Shown: piece after piece, positions 44,603 through 54,500 of the stretch
Numbering within the stretch: position 1 is the stretch's first letter
Layout of the letters: each line of letters opens with the position of its first letter
NCBI RefSeq assembly: GCF_002155425.1
Contig: NZ_MUYG01000007.1
Span: 1-64,000, forward strand
DNA from: Erythrobacter donghaensis
GTDB taxonomy: Bacteria > Pseudomonadota > Alphaproteobacteria > Sphingomonadales > Sphingomonadaceae
Direction of reading: 5' to 3'
DNA: 64,000 nt
The notes under the pieces: model-generated
What the model was told of the DNA's origin: nothing
Database searches by the model: none
What the model saw: the letters and a program-made list of their open reading frames with translations, nothing else
Position numbers and translations under genes: made by a program

Positions 44603-45043
44603 TCAGGCGGTGTCTTCGCTGAAGCTCGGTACCGGGGTGATCGGGTCGGAGAGCCGAATGCCGTCAAGGATTTGCGCCGTGCGGTCGCGCACGTCGAGCA
44701 TCAGCGCGCGGGTGCGGCATTCGCCTTCCGCAAGGCAATTCTTGCACTTCTCATGCGCGTAGCGGCTGGCGCAGGGCACCAGCGCGAGACTGCCGCGCAT
44801 GTGGCGGATGAGATCGCCGTAAGTGATGTCGACCGGCGCGATCGCCAGCCAGTAGCCCCCGTCGCGCCCGCGCTGCGATTCGATCAGCCCGGCACGGGCC
44901 AGTTCGGAGAGGATCACCGTCAGGAATTTGGCCGGGATCTTTTGCGCCTCGGCAATCGCGGCGAGTTGCACCGGGCCCTCGCCATAGTGATCGGCGAGGT
45001 GCTGCATCGCGCGCAGGGCGTAGCGGGTCTTCTGGGACAGCAT
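44603..45043 (-). CDS. Rrf2 family regulator with Fe-S-type cysteines
   Basis: A 146-residue winged-helix regulator. The N-terminus MLSQKTRYALRAMQHLA and the recognition helix area IPAKFLTVILSELARAGLI are typical of Rrf2. A Cys cluster in VPCASRYAHEKCKNCLAEGEC is spaced as in Fe-S-binding members of the family. It is upstream of the small ORF and the TauE-like gene, so a role in sulfur or redox control of the exporter is likely. Confidence 0.9.
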   Translation of the reverse strand: MLSQKTRYALRAMQHLADHYGEGPVQLAAIAEAQKIPAKFLTVILSELARAGLIESQRGRDGGYWLAIAPVDITYGDLIRHMRGSLALVPCASRYAHEKCKNCLAEGECRTRALMLDVRDRTAQILDGIRLSDPITPVPSFSEDTA

Positions 45044-45112
45044 CGCCGATTGTCTATCCGCCCCGTAGGCAATCAGGTCAAGCGCCCGCCGCCCACGCCA
45101 TCTCGGGGCAGA

Positions 45113-46207
45113 TCAGCCCAGCGGCAGGTCCAGCGCCTCGGCCACGGCCTCGTGCCGGATCGTGCCGCCGGCGACATTGAGCCCTTCGGCCAGATACGGA
45201 TCTTCCGCCATCGCCGCCTCGGCCCCCATGTTCGCGAGCTTCATCACATAGGGCAGCGTCGCATTGCCGAGCGCGATGGTCGAGGTGCGCGCGACCGCGC
45301 CGGGCATGTTGGCGACGCAGTAGTGGATCACCCCGTCGACCGTGAAGACCGGGTCTTCGTGGGTAGTCGCGCGGCTGGTCTCGAAGCAACCGCCCTGGTC
45401 GATCGCGATGTCGACGACGACCGTGCCGGGGCGCATCGATGCGATCATCTCGCGCGTCACCAGCTTGGGGGCCGCCGCACCCGGCACCAGCACAGCCCCG
45501 ATCACCAGATCGGCCGCCGCCACCGCCTCGGCAATCGCGGCCGACTTGGAAAAGGCGGTGCGGATGGTGCCCCCAAAACTCATGTCGAGCTCGGCCAGAC
45601 GGCGGTGCGAGATGTCGAAGATCGTCACGTCGGCGCGCAGGCCCACGGCCATCTGCGCCGCGTTGACCCCGGCGACCCCGCCGCCGAGGATCACCACCTT
45701 GCCCTTTTCGACCCCCGGCACGCCGCCCAGCAGCACGCCGCGCCCGCCCTGGTGCTTTTCGAGATAATGCGCGCCGCACTGGACGCTCATCCGCCCGGCG
45801 ACTTCGGACATCGGCTTCAACAGCGGCAGCGAGCCATCGGCCGCAGTCACGGTTTCGTAGGCGATGCAGGTCGCGCCCGATGCCATCAGCCCCTCGGCCT
45901 GCGGCTTGTCGGCCGCGAGGTGGAGGTAGGTGAACAGCAGATGGTGCGGGCGCAGCATGGCGATTTCAGAGGCCTGCGGCTCCTTGACCTTGACGATCAT
46001 CTCTGCGGCTTCGAACACAGCCGCCGCATCGGCGAGGATGGTTGCGCCCGCGGCCTCATAGGCGCTGTCGACGAAATCGACCCCGGCCCCGGCCCCGCTC
46101 TGCACCATCACCGTATGCCCCGCGCGGGTCAGTTCGGCCACCGCCGCCGGGGTGAGGCCGACGCGGTATTCGTTGTTCTTGATCTCGGTGGGGACGCCGA
46201 CGCGCAT
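45113..46207 (-). CDS. ald: Alanine dehydrogenase
   Basis: NAD-dependent L-alanine dehydrogenase, interconverting alanine with pyruvate and ammonia. The 364 residues start [20 protein letters not shown] and include KVKEPQASE, the nucleotide loop [18 protein letters not shown] and [14 protein letters not shown]. The ATG at 46207 fits the family N-terminus. It is divergent from an Lrp/AsnC regulator, an arrangement typical for ald and its activator AldR. Confidence 0.96.
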   Translation of the reverse strand: MRVGVPTEIKNNEYRVGLTPAAVAELTRAGHTVMVQSGAGAGVDFVDSAYEAAGATILADAAAVFEAAEMIVKVKEPQASEIAMLRPHHLLFTYLHLAADKPQAEGLMASGATCIAYETVTAADGSLPLLKPMSEVAGRMSVQCGAHYLEKHQGGRGVLLGGVPGVEKGKVVILGGGVAGVNAAQMAVGLRADVTIFDISHRRLAELDMSFGGTIRTAFSKSAAIAEAVAAADLVIGAVLVPGAAAPKLVTREMIASMRPGTVVVDIAIDQGGCFETSRATTHEDPVFTVDGVIHYCVANMPGAVARTSTIALGNATLPYVMKLANMGAEAAMAEDPYLAEGLNVAGGTIRHEAVAEALDLPLG

Positions 46208-46343
46208 GGGTTCTCTCCTGAAACTTCTGTGCGCGCGAGTGTAACATATGGCCGCCGCACGATCTCGGCGTTGATCATGCACGGCGGGACACGAAGCGGG
46301 ATAATCTTGCGCTAAATTATGACCAGGTGCAGGTTTCACGCAT

Positions 46344-46784
46344 ATGGACCGCATCGACCGGAAAATTCTTGATCTGCTGCGCGAGGACTCGCGGCTTACC
46401 GGCGAACAGCTGGGCGAGCGGGTCGGGCTCAGCCCCTCGGCGGCGCATCGGCGGGTGAAGGCGCTGGAGGACAGCGGCGCGATCATCGGCTACCGGGCAC
46501 GGCTGTCGCGCGCGGCGCGGGGCAATCCCTCGACCGTGTTCGTGGCGGTCACCCTCACCGATCAGCGCCAGGCGACCATGCTCGCGTTCGAGACCGCGCT
46601 GGCAAACACCGCGCAGGTGGCCGAGGCCTATCTGATGAGCGGGCAGTCGGACTATCTCATCAAGGTGCTGGTGCCCGACAGCGACAGTTACGAGCGCATC
46701 CACCGCGAGATCCTCTCCGCCCTGCCCGGTGTGCAGCGGCTGGTGAGCCAGTTCACGATCCGCACGCTCGAAAGCGGCGAGTAG
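46344..46784 (+). CDS. Lrp/AsnC family regulator, probably of ald
   Basis: A 146-residue Lrp-type regulator. The helix-turn-helix is DRIDRKILDLLREDSRLTGE through RVGLSPSAAHRRVKALEDSG, and the RAM domain is VAEAYLMSGQSDYLIKVLVP. The 136-bp gap to the divergent ald gene is the likely operator region. Alanine or another amino acid is the probable ligand. Confidence 0.92.
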   Translation: MDRIDRKILDLLREDSRLTGEQLGERVGLSPSAAHRRVKALEDSGAIIGYRARLSRAARGNPSTVFVAVTLTDQRQATMLAFETALANTAQVAEAYLMSGQSDYLIKVLVPDSDSYERIHREILSALPGVQRLVSQFTIRTLESGE

Positions 46785-46985
46785 CTCCGCGCACCGCCGC
46801 GCGACCGGCGCGATCATGACAAATTGACGACCAAACAATGACATAGGCTCGTCGCACGCATAGTGGATTTGGTCGCCTGCCCCTTGATTTTCGCCGCCGA
46901 TAAACGATCTGGCGAGGAGTTCTTGTTACAATTGCGGGACAAGATTGCGGTAGAAAGTTAGTTTTCCGACACGTATAGGACGCGC

Positions 46986-48020
46986 ATGGCCACCCCGATC
47001 TATGAATTTGCGCATGTTCCGCGGGTGGACCCGGCGACCAAGACGCGCGCCCGCGCCCGGCGGGTGCGCGATGCGGGGCAGGCGCCCACTGTCGGCGTGA
47101 TCTACAACCCGCGCAGCCACCGCAATCTCGGCGCGGATTTCGACTGCGGGCTGTGCCCCCATGTCCACATCGCCCAGCCGCGCGAACGCGGGCAATTGCC
47201 GCTGGCGCTGACCGAATTCGCCGAGAAGGGCATCGACCTGCTGGTGATCAACGGCGGTGACGGCACGGTGCGTGACGTGCTGACCTGCGGGCAGGCGATC
47301 TTCGGCGACGACTGGCCCGCCATCGCGGTGCTCCCCAAGGGCAAGACCAATGCGCTGACGGTCGATCTCGGCATTCCCGACGACTGGACCTTGCAGGACG
47401 CGATCGACGCGCTCGACCACGGCAGCCGCGTGTGGCGCCGCCCGATGACGGTCGCCCGTGCCGAAGAGCCGGACTCGCGCGTGGCGGGCTTCATCCTTGG
47501 CGCAGGGGCCTTCACCAAGGCAACTCAGGCCGGACAGAGCGCGCACAAGCTGGGCGCGTTCGATTCCATGGTGGTGGCGGTCACGGGCGTGTGGGCGCTG
47601 CTGCAATCGCTGTTTGCCGGGCGCGGCAATGCCTGGCGCAAGGGTGCCGGGATGCGCATCGGGCTCGGCGCGGCGGATGCGCCGATGGCGCATAGCGGGC
47701 ACGGCGATCCGGCGATGCGCCAGCTGCTCTTCGCCTCGACGCTGGAACGGCTCCCAGCCGGGATCAAGCCCTTCGGCGCGCTCAAGAACGGGCTGAAGCT
47801 GGTGGCGGTCGATCAGATCTCGCGCCGCACCACCGCGCTCGTCCCGCTAGTGCTGATGGGCAAGCTGCGCGGCTCCCTGCGCGAACGCGGCATCCACCAG
47901 CTTGCCGCGACCCAGTTCAGCCTCGACATCGACGATCAGTTCATCCTTGATGGTGAGGCCTTCCCGGCGGGCGAATACCGCATCGAGCAGGGGCCGGAGC
48001 TCGCCTTCGTAGCCCCATGA
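46986..48020 (+). CDS. Diacylglycerol kinase catalytic-domain protein
   Basis: A 344-residue lipid kinase-like protein. The DAGK_cat core has GVIYNPRSHRN near residue 38, LLVINGGDGTVRDVL (nucleotide-binding NGGDGT) and AVLPKGKTNALTVDLG. The C-terminal part ends in FILDGEAFPAGEYRIEQGPE. It could phosphorylate diacylglycerol or a sphingoid base; sphingomonads make sphingolipids, so either is possible. The next gene, a nucleotidyltransferase-like protein, begins 10 bp later. Confidence 0.85.
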   Translation: MATPIYEFAHVPRVDPATKTRARARRVRDAGQAPTVGVIYNPRSHRNLGADFDCGLCPHVHIAQPRERGQLPLALTEFAEKGIDLLVINGGDGTVRDVLTCGQAIFGDDWPAIAVLPKGKTNALTVDLGIPDDWTLQDAIDALDHGSRVWRRPMTVARAEEPDSRVAGFILGAGAFTKATQAGQSAHKLGAFDSMVVAVTGVWALLQSLFAGRGNAWRKGAGMRIGLGAADAPMAHSGHGDPAMRQLLFASTLERLPAGIKPFGALKNGLKLVAVDQISRRTTALVPLVLMGKLRGSLRERGIHQLAATQFSLDIDDQFILDGEAFPAGEYRIEQGPELAFVAP

Positions 48021-48030
48021 GCGTCGCGCC

Positions 48031-48945
48031 ATGAGCGGTAGCGCCGAGGCGCTGGCCGAACGGATCGCCGCGCGCCTCGCCGCACCCGTCGATCCCGCCG
48101 TCGCCGCTTTCGCGCAGGCGCTGGCCGATGCCGCAGGGGCGCGGGCGGTGCTGTTCTACGGATCGAACCTGCGCACCGGATCGCTCGACGGGGTGCTCGA
48201 TTTCTACGTCTTGCTGCCCGGGACGCGTGAAGCCGCAATCTGGCCGACCGTCTCCTATCACGAGCGAGCGCATGAGGGCACGGTGCTGCGCGCCAAGCTT
48301 GCCACCATGTGCCTCGCCACCTTCGCCCGCGCGGCGAGCGGCGAATTGACCGACACCACCATCTGGGCGCGCTTCGTGCAGCCTTCCGCGCTGATCTGGG
48401 CCGAGGACGAGGGGGCCCGCGCCGAAGTCGTCGCCGCGATCGCGGCCGCTGCCGTCACCGCCGCGCGCCTCGCCGCCGCCCTGGGCCCGGTCAGCGGCAC
48501 GGCCGAGGACTATTGGCGCGCGCTGTTCCGCGCGACCTACAGCGCCGAATTCCGGGTCGAGAAGCAGGGGCGCGAGGACGACATTCTCGCCGTCAATGCC
48601 GATCATTTTGCCGGGCTGCTGCCGCTGGCGCTGGAGGCGGGCGGAATCCCTCCCGGCCTGCACGGCGCGATCCTCACCCCGCGCCTGATGCCGGCCGAGC
48701 GCGCGCGCATCATCGGCTGGTGGAAGCGCCGCCGGCGGATGGGCAAGCCTTTGAACCTGCTGCGCCTCGTCAAGGCCAGCACCACCTTCGAAGGCGCGGC
48801 GCGCTATGCCGCGTGGAAGATCGAGCGGCACACCGGAATGCCGGTCAAGCTGACACCGTTCCGCGAGCGCTGGCCGCTGCTGGCCGCGCCGCAGGTGTTG
48901 TGGGATCTGAGCCAGCACCGCCGCCGCCAGCGTAGCGGCGGGTAG
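48031..48945 (+). CDS. Nucleotidyltransferase-like protein, resembles Tam41-type PA cytidylyltransferases
   Basis: A 304-residue protein with a polymerase-beta-type signature: AVLFYGSNLRTGSLDGVLDF has a Gly-Ser followed by two spaced Asp residues. The rest (VSYHERAHEGTVLRAKLATM, GWWKRRRRMGKPLNLLRLVK) is conserved-looking but not assigned. The motif and its position next to a lipid kinase suggest phosphatidate as substrate, as for mitochondrial Tam41. This is an inference; no assay-backed homologue is known to me. Confidence 0.6.
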   Translation: MSGSAEALAERIAARLAAPVDPAVAAFAQALADAAGARAVLFYGSNLRTGSLDGVLDFYVLLPGTREAAIWPTVSYHERAHEGTVLRAKLATMCLATFARAASGELTDTTIWARFVQPSALIWAEDEGARAEVVAAIAAAAVTAARLAAALGPVSGTAEDYWRALFRATYSAEFRVEKQGREDDILAVNADHFAGLLPLALEAGGIPPGLHGAILTPRLMPAERARIIGWWKRRRRMGKPLNLLRLVKASTTFEGAARYAAWKIERHTGMPVKLTPFRERWPLLAAPQVLWDLSQHRRRQRSGG

Positions 48946-48951
48946 CCCCGA

Positions 48952-49488
48952 TCACATATACTGGACGCTGATCGTCATCCGGGTGACGCCCTGACCGGCA
49001 TTGAAGCGCACCTTCTCGACCGAAGGCGGACGCGGAACGAGGCCAAGGATCTTGCGGATCCCCGGATTGTTCGACATCCCCGCCCCGTCCGACAGATCGG
49101 ACTTGCGGTTGCCATTGACGTCATGGTGCACCGCGATGGCGAAATCGCCCGTGGCGGGCAGCGGCACGCACACGGTCACGCTGCCAGCCTGCGGGCGGGC
49201 ATCGACGCGCATGACGTAGCGCTTGCTCTCCAGCCAGTCGCTGCTGCGTGCAGGGTAGGCGCGCACGAAGAGGTTGCCCTCGGACGACTTGAGACCCGTC
49301 ACCGTCACGCGCACCGCCGGGCCCTTGCCCGCGGCGCACTGGCCGGGATCGTTGGCCATGCTGCGCGCATAGGTATAGCTCTGCGCGGCGAGCGGCGCGG
49401 CCACCATCGCACCGGCCAGAACCAGGCCGGTGCCGAGCATGGGCCAATCGGGAATGCGGAAAGAGAGCAGGCGGTTGGTCATGGTCAT
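48952..49488 (-). CDS. Exported DUF2141 protein
   Basis: A 178-residue exported protein related to the one at 22845. The hydrophobic leader is [20 protein letters not shown], the family core has [26 protein letters not shown] and a C-terminal [20 protein letters not shown]. The start could be 49488 or the ATG at 49482. Convergent with the nucleotidyltransferase-like gene, six bp apart. Function unknown. Confidence 0.8.
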   Translation of the reverse strand: MTMTNRLLSFRIPDWPMLGTGLVLAGAMVAAPLAAQSYTYARSMANDPGQCAAGKGPAVRVTVTGLKSSEGNLFVRAYPARSSDWLESKRYVMRVDARPQAGSVTVCVPLPATGDFAIAVHHDVNGNRKSDLSDGAGMSNNPGIRKILGLVPRPPSVEKVRFNAGQGVTRMTISVQYM

Positions 49489-49707
49489 CTCGGGAATAAG
49501 AGGTGGGGTGCCGGCGCGCAAGCAGGTGCGCGCTGTCGGTGGCGGAGAGGTGTCTGGCGCGGCTATGGGGCAATCCGCCTGAATTGCGGCTTAATTGACC
49601 CGGATAAGGGCGGGAGACGGTGGAAAAGCCCGAGAATGCGCCTTGTCGCCCGATTCGCGCCTCCCGTATGGCTGGCAATGCGTCACAAAAGGGCCCTTAC
49701 CCGCGCC

Positions 49708-50370
49708 ATGCCAGCTCCGCTGATCTCTCCCTCGATCCTTTCGGCCGATTTCGCGCGGCTGGGCGAGGAAGTGCGCGCTGTCGATGCGGCGGGTGCGGAC
49801 TGGATCCATATCGACGTGATGGACGGCCATTTCGTGCCCAACATCACCATAGGCCCAGACGTCATCAAGGCGCTGCGCCCGCATACGACGAAGCCCTTCG
49901 ACGTGCACCTGATGATCGCCCCGGTCGATCCCTACCTTCAGGCCTTTGCCGAGGCAGGGGCGGACATCATCACCGTCCATCCCGAGGCCGGGCCGCACAT
50001 CCACCGCACGCTGCAGGCGATCAAGGCGCTCGGCAAGAAGGCGGGCGTGGTGATCAACCCCGGCACGCCGGTCGAAGTGCTCGACAATCTGATGGACCTG
50101 GCTGACCTGATCCTCGTCATGAGCGTCAACCCCGGTTTCGGCGGGCAGAGCTTCATCCCATCGCAATTGGACAAGATCGCGCGCATCCGCTCGATGATCA
50201 CCCGCTCGGGCAGGGCGATCCACCTCGAAGTCGATGGCGGCGTGAATGCCGAGACCGCGCGAATGTGTGTGGAGGCCGGGGCCGATGTGCTGGTGGCGGG
50301 CTCGGCCACCTTCAAGGGCGGGCCGGATCACTACGCCGCCAATATCGCAGGCCTGAAGGCGGCGCGCTGA
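49708..50370 (+). CDS. rpe: Ribulose-phosphate 3-epimerase
   Basis: Interconverts ribulose-5-phosphate and xylulose-5-phosphate in the pentose phosphate pathway. The 220-residue TIM barrel starts [17 protein letters not shown] and has the [16 protein letters not shown] metal/substrate block, [15 protein letters not shown] and the C-terminal phosphate site VDGGVN...AGSATF. It overlaps the heparinase-like gene (TGATG), so both are cotranslated. Confidence 0.97.
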   Translation: MPAPLISPSILSADFARLGEEVRAVDAAGADWIHIDVMDGHFVPNITIGPDVIKALRPHTTKPFDVHLMIAPVDPYLQAFAEAGADIITVHPEAGPHIHRTLQAIKALGKKAGVVINPGTPVEVLDNLMDLADLILVMSVNPGFGGQSFIPSQLDKIARIRSMITRSGRAIHLEVDGGVNAETARMCVEAGADVLVAGSATFKGGPDHYAANIAGLKAAR

Positions 50371-52244
50371 TGGCGACGCTGCTGCGCTCCCCCGCCGCCG
50401 CACGGGCCGAGGCGCTGGTGGAGCGGGTCGCCGACGCGCCGTCACTGACGCTCGCCGAAGGGCAGGAGCCGACTGCCGAGGCGACCGCCGAGATCTCGCC
50501 GCCGCAGGAACCGTCGCGCGCGCTGGCGCTGACCGACGTGATCGCGCCGCGCAGCGGGCCGGGCGAGGCGCTGGTCAGGCTCGCCTATCGCATCGGCATC
50601 CCCGGTCACGCCATCGCTGCCCCCTTCCGCCGCCCGCAGGCGGTGCGGGTGCTGGCCACCGTGGAGAGCCCCAATCGCGGCGACCGCGCAGCGGGCACGG
50701 CTCTGCGCGCCGGGCACTTCCTGATCCACGGGGTGCGCCTGCCGATCGCCAGCTTCGATTTTTCGCTCTCCGCGCACCATGCGCCCGGCGTGGAGCGGGT
50801 GGTGCACGGCTTCGGCTGGCTCGCTGATCTTGCCGCCAGCGCCAGCCGCGCCGACGGAGCTGCAGTGGCCGAACGGATCGCGGGCCAGTGGCTCCACGCC
50901 CATTCTCAGCCCGGCAAGGGCCCCGCGTGGGAGACCGAGCTTGCAGGTCTCAGGCTGCTGGCATGGCTCATCCACGCCCCGCTGATGCTGGGCGGCAACG
51001 ACAAGACGCTGAAGTCGCGCCTGCTTGCCGCCATCGCCCAGGCCGCCAGCTGGCTCGACAAGCGCGCACCCAAGGAGCCTGCCGGCTTCGGACAGGTCGC
51101 GGCCTTTGCGGGGGTCGTGGCGGCGGGGCTGCTGCTCCCCCACGGCAAGCCGCGGCGGCTGTTCGGCGAGGCGGGGCTGGTCAAGGCGCTGGGCGACATG
51201 GTGGGCGAGGATGGCGGCGTGCTGTCGCGCTGCCCCGCCGCGCAATTGGACGCGATCCGGCTGCTGACCGACCTGGTCGCCTGTTACGAGGCCACCGACG
51301 TCACGCCGCCCCCGGCGCTTGGCGTTATGCGCGAGCTGCTGGTGCCGCCGCTGTTGGCGCTGCGCCACGGCGACGGCGCGCTGGGCAACTGGCAGGGGCA
51401 GGGCGCGATCGGTGCCGACCGGGTCAATGCCGTGATCGAGGCGAGCGGCGTGCGCACCCGCCCGCTCGCGCTCGCCCGGGCGTGGGGCTATCAGCGGATC
51501 AAGGCGGGCGACACGCTGCTGCAATTCGACACCGCCCCGCCGCCGCGCGCGAAGCATGCCCGCACCGGCTGCGCCTCCACCCTCGCCTTCGAGCTTTCGG
51601 ACGGCCCGCAGCGGATCATCGTCAATTGCGGCGGCGCGGCGCTGGCGGGCGGTCAGGTGCCCGCGCGCATCGGACAGGCCCTGCGCGCCACCGCCGCCTT
51701 CTCGACGCTGGTGCTCGACAACGCCAATTCCACGGCGGTCCAGCTCCACGGCCAGCTGGGCAAGGGGGTCGAGACGGTAGAGTTCGACCGCCGCCAGATC
51801 GCCCGCCCAGGCTTTCGCGAAGCGACCCGGATCGAGGCCGCGCATGATGGCTATGCAGGGCGCTTCGGCCTCACCCACCAGCGCATCCTGACGCTCTCGG
51901 GCGACGGCACCGAACTGGCGGGCGAGGATATCCTCGTCCCTGCGGGCAAGAGCGGAAAGCGCGGCAAGATCGGCTTTGCGCTGCGCTTCCACCTCGGGCG
52001 CGGGGTCGAGGTGCAGCTGTCGCCCGACAAGCGCGGCGCAAGCCTGCTTTTGCCCGACGGTCGGCTCTGGCAATTCCGGCTCGGCGGGGATAGGGGCGGG
52101 GCCGGCGAGATCACCCTGTCTGCCGAGGACAGCCTGTGGGTCGACGGCGACGGCCGACCCCACGCGACCGAGCAGCTGGTGATCGAGGGACTGGCATTGC
52201 GCAGCGGGGGGCAATTCTCCTGGCGCTTCAGGAAGACAGGATAG
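50370..52244 (+). CDS. Heparinase II/III family protein
   Basis: A 624-residue protein with an alpha-helical toroid-like N-terminal half (about 100-370) and a beta-rich C-terminal half. The family block [20 protein letters not shown] lies between them and the beta domain has [13 protein letters not shown]. No signal peptide is evident, unlike secreted polysaccharide lyases. The rpe-heparinase-like-purH order is typical of sphingomonads and other alphaproteobacteria, so its role may be unrelated to polysaccharide degradation. Catalytic residues could not be verified by eye. Confidence 0.8.
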   Translation: MATLLRSPAAARAEALVERVADAPSLTLAEGQEPTAEATAEISPPQEPSRALALTDVIAPRSGPGEALVRLAYRIGIPGHAIAAPFRRPQAVRVLATVESPNRGDRAAGTALRAGHFLIHGVRLPIASFDFSLSAHHAPGVERVVHGFGWLADLAASASRADGAAVAERIAGQWLHAHSQPGKGPAWETELAGLRLLAWLIHAPLMLGGNDKTLKSRLLAAIAQAASWLDKRAPKEPAGFGQVAAFAGVVAAGLLLPHGKPRRLFGEAGLVKALGDMVGEDGGVLSRCPAAQLDAIRLLTDLVACYEATDVTPPPALGVMRELLVPPLLALRHGDGALGNWQGQGAIGADRVNAVIEASGVRTRPLALARAWGYQRIKAGDTLLQFDTAPPPRAKHARTGCASTLAFELSDGPQRIIVNCGGAALAGGQVPARIGQALRATAAFSTLVLDNANSTAVQLHGQLGKGVETVEFDRRQIARPGFREATRIEAAHDGYAGRFGLTHQRILTLSGDGTELAGEDILVPAGKSGKRGKIGFALRFHLGRGVEVQLSPDKRGASLLLPDGRLWQFRLGGDRGGAGEITLSAEDSLWVDGDGRPHATEQLVIEGLALRSGGQFSWRFRKTG

Positions 52245-52252
52245 ATTCCATC

Positions 52253-53854
52253 ATGGCGGACGGTGTGATCAAGCGGGCGCTGCTCTCAGTGTCCGACAAG
52301 AGCGGTTTGGCCGAACTGGGCCGCGAACTGGCCGCAAGAGGCGTCGAGCTGGTGAGCACTGGCGGCACGGCCAAGGCCTTGCGTGATGCGGGGCTGACGG
52401 TGAAGGACGTCTCCGACCTCACCGGTTTCCCCGAGATGATGGACGGCCGGGTCAAGACCCTCCACCCCACGGTCCACGGCGGACTGCTGGCGCTGCGCGA
52501 CAATCCCGAACACGTCGCCGCGATGGAGGCCCACGGAATCGGCGCCATCGACCTCGTTGTGGTCAACCTCTATCCCTTCGAGGCGACCGTGGCGAAGGGT
52601 GCAGACCGCGCGGAAGTGATCGAGAATATCGACATCGGCGGGCCTTCGATGGTGCGCTCGGCTGCGAAGAACCATGGCTTCGTGACGATCCTCACCGACC
52701 CGGCGGACTACGCCACGCTGGTCGCGGAAATGGAAGCGAATGGCGGCGCGACGACGCAGGCCTTCCGCACGCGGATGGCGGGCAAGGCCTATGCCCGCAC
52801 CGCGGCCTATGATTCGGCGATCGCCAGCTGGTTCGCCTTCTCGCCCGCTGCTTCGGATGAGCCGACGCTGTTCCCCGAAACCCTGCCGATGGCGCTGAAG
52901 CGTGCCGATACGCTGCGCTATGGCGAAAACCCGCACCAGTCGGCGGCGATCTATGTGCCGCAGGTGGCGGGCACCGCGGGCGTGCCGCAGGCAAGCCAGC
53001 TGCAGGGCAAGGAGCTCTCTTACAACAACCTCAACGACGCTGATGCCGCGCTGGAACTGGCGGCGGAGTTTGCCGGGCAGGAGCCCGCCGTGGTAATCGT
53101 CAAGCACGCCAATCCTTGCGGCGTGGCGCAAGGCGGCTCGCTGCTGACGGCGTGGGAAGCGGCGCTGGCCTGCGATAGCGTCTCGGCCTTCGGCGGGATC
53201 GTTGCCGTGAATACCGAGCTCGATGCCGCCACCGCCGAAGCGATCAGCGCGATCTTCACCGAGGTCGTCATCGCGCCCTCGGTCAGCGCCGAAGCGCGCG
53301 AGATCTTCGCGAAGAAGAAGAACCTGCGCCTGCTCGAATGCGGCGCACTGCCGAGCCCGCGCCGCGGCGGCCTCGCGCTCAAGACCATCGCCGGGGGCGT
53401 GCTGATCCAGTCGCGCGACAATGGGGCGATCAGCGCGGACGATCTCAAGGTCGTCACCAAGCGCGCGCCCACCGACCAGGAATTGAAGGACTGCCTGTTC
53501 GCCTGGACGGTCGCCCGCCACGTGAAGTCCAACGCCATCGTCTATGCCAAGGACGGCGCGACCGCCGGGATTGGCGCGGGCCAGATGAACCGCCGCGATT
53601 CGGCGCGCATCGCCGCGATCAAGGCGCGTGAAGCCGCCGAGACCCACGGCTGGGCCGCCCCGCGCACCCAAGGCAGCGCGGTCGCCTCGGACGCGTTCTT
53701 CCCTTTCGCCGACGGGCTGATCTCCGCCGCCGAAGCAGGCGCGACCGCGGTGATCCAGCCCGGCGGCTCGATCCGCGACGACGAAGTGATCGCCGCCGCC
53801 GATGAAGCCGGCCTCGCGATGGTCTTCACCGGGATGCGGCATTTCCGGCACTGA
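52253..53854 (+). CDS. purH: Bifunctional AICAR formyltransferase/IMP cyclohydrolase
   Basis: Catalyses the last two steps of IMP synthesis. The 533 residues have an N-terminal cyclohydrolase (MGS-like) domain with [18 protein letters not shown] and [16 protein letters not shown], and a C-terminal transferase with [11 protein letters not shown], the catalytic KHANPCG and [14 protein letters not shown]. Length normal. It starts 8 bp after the heparinase-like stop. Confidence 0.97.
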   Translation: MADGVIKRALLSVSDKSGLAELGRELAARGVELVSTGGTAKALRDAGLTVKDVSDLTGFPEMMDGRVKTLHPTVHGGLLALRDNPEHVAAMEAHGIGAIDLVVVNLYPFEATVAKGADRAEVIENIDIGGPSMVRSAAKNHGFVTILTDPADYATLVAEMEANGGATTQAFRTRMAGKAYARTAAYDSAIASWFAFSPAASDEPTLFPETLPMALKRADTLRYGENPHQSAAIYVPQVAGTAGVPQASQLQGKELSYNNLNDADAALELAAEFAGQEPAVVIVKHANPCGVAQGGSLLTAWEAALACDSVSAFGGIVAVNTELDAATAEAISAIFTEVVIAPSVSAEAREIFAKKKNLRLLECGALPSPRRGGLALKTIAGGVLIQSRDNGAISADDLKVVTKRAPTDQELKDCLFAWTVARHVKSNAIVYAKDGATAGIGAGQMNRRDSARIAAIKAREAAETHGWAAPRTQGSAVASDAFFPFADGLISAAEAGATAVIQPGGSIRDDEVIAAADEAGLAMVFTGMRHFRH

Positions 53855-53865
53855 TTTGTGCTGCG

Positions 53866-53928
53866 AGGGCGCATCCGCGCCCTCGTCCTCGGCGCGTTTC
53901 GATCCCTGCGGGATCGAGCGCCTGCGGG
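53866..53928 (+). repeat. 63-bp direct repeat, first copy
   Basis: It is similar over 63 bp to 53966-54028, offset exactly 100 bp, with shared cctcggcgcgtttcgatcc and atcgagcgcctgcgg. Each copy contains two small hairpins (a GC stem around gcatccgc and one around gatcc..ggatc). The hairpins may terminate purH transcription. Confidence 0.75.
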
Positions 53929-53965
53929 CGGCCGGTCGGCCTTGCGGCGTTGCCGTTTGTTTTGC

Positions 53966-54028
53966 GAAGGGGCATCCGCCCCTTCGTCCTCGGCGCGTTT
54001 CGATCCTTGCAGGATCGAGCGCCTGCGG
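53966..54028 (+). repeat. 63-bp direct repeat, second copy
   Basis: Second copy of the repeat at 53866-53928. The hairpin stems keep pairing although bases differ (ggcgcatccgcgcc versus ggggcatccgcccc), as expected of a structure under selection or of a mobile palindromic repeat. Confidence 0.75.
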
Positions 54029-54080
54029 CTCGCGCGCGTGCGCTCGCGGCCCTGCGGGCCGATGTGACCCATAGGCTAAG

Positions 54081-54290
54081 CTATTCGTCTTGTTCCAAGG
54101 AGCGGCGCACCTCACCCAAAATTTCGCCGCACGCCGGGAACGCTTCGGCTGACCCGGTGGCGCGACGCAACTTTTTCTCAGCCCTTTCGTAACTATTGCA
54201 GGCCCGCGGCTGAATACGGGCCTGCCGACCATGTTCATCCCGCGGCAATTCGGCTGCGGTCAAAAGAACAAGCGGCAACCAAGCAATCAC
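54081..54290 (-). CDS. Possible small exported protein
   Basis: A GTG-started 69-residue frame whose beginning (IAWLPLVLLTAAELP) looks like a signal peptide, followed by a charged segment with two Cys residues. It is divergent from the small gene at 54302 and has no clear ribosome binding site. Low confidence; I do not recognise a family. Confidence 0.35.
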   Translation of the reverse strand: MIAWLPLVLLTAAELPRDEHGRQARIQPRACNSYERAEKKLRRATGSAEAFPACGEILGEVRRSLEQDE

Positions 54291-54301
54291 GAGTCAATTC
54301 C

Positions 54302-54487
54302 ATGCGCCTCCTCTCCTCCGACCTCTTCCGCCATTTCGGCATCGGCTTCGTGCTCGGTGCGGTGCTGGTGGTTGGCGCGAATGCGGACGACTGGGGCCTG
54401 ACGGAATCGCCCGCACAGGCGGCGGAGATGTCCTCCCCCGCGCAGCGCGCCGACGCTCCGTCCGCGGAGTTCGTGATCGCGCCGTAA
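54302..54487 (+). CDS. Small membrane-anchored protein
   Basis: A 61-residue protein with one hydrophobic helix (FGIGFVLGAVLVVGANA) and a polar Ala/Ser/Pro tail. It lies 13 bp upstream of the exported msrA and is probably cotranscribed with it. No known family. Confidence 0.55.
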   Translation: MRLLSSDLFRHFGIGFVLGAVLVVGANADDWGLTESPAQAAEMSSPAQRADAPSAEFVIAP

Positions 54488-54500
54488 GGACGCCGATTTC

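Noticed and set aside
50442..52214. A 590-codon frame antisense to the heparinase-like gene
   Set aside because: Shadow of a high-GC gene; the sense protein has family features and normal operon spacing.
50370..52244. Heparinase-like gene as part of the uronate catabolic pathway at 8.9-12.5 kb
   Set aside because: It is 38 kb away, lacks a signal peptide and sits in a conserved housekeeping order (rpe, purH), so a link would be speculation.
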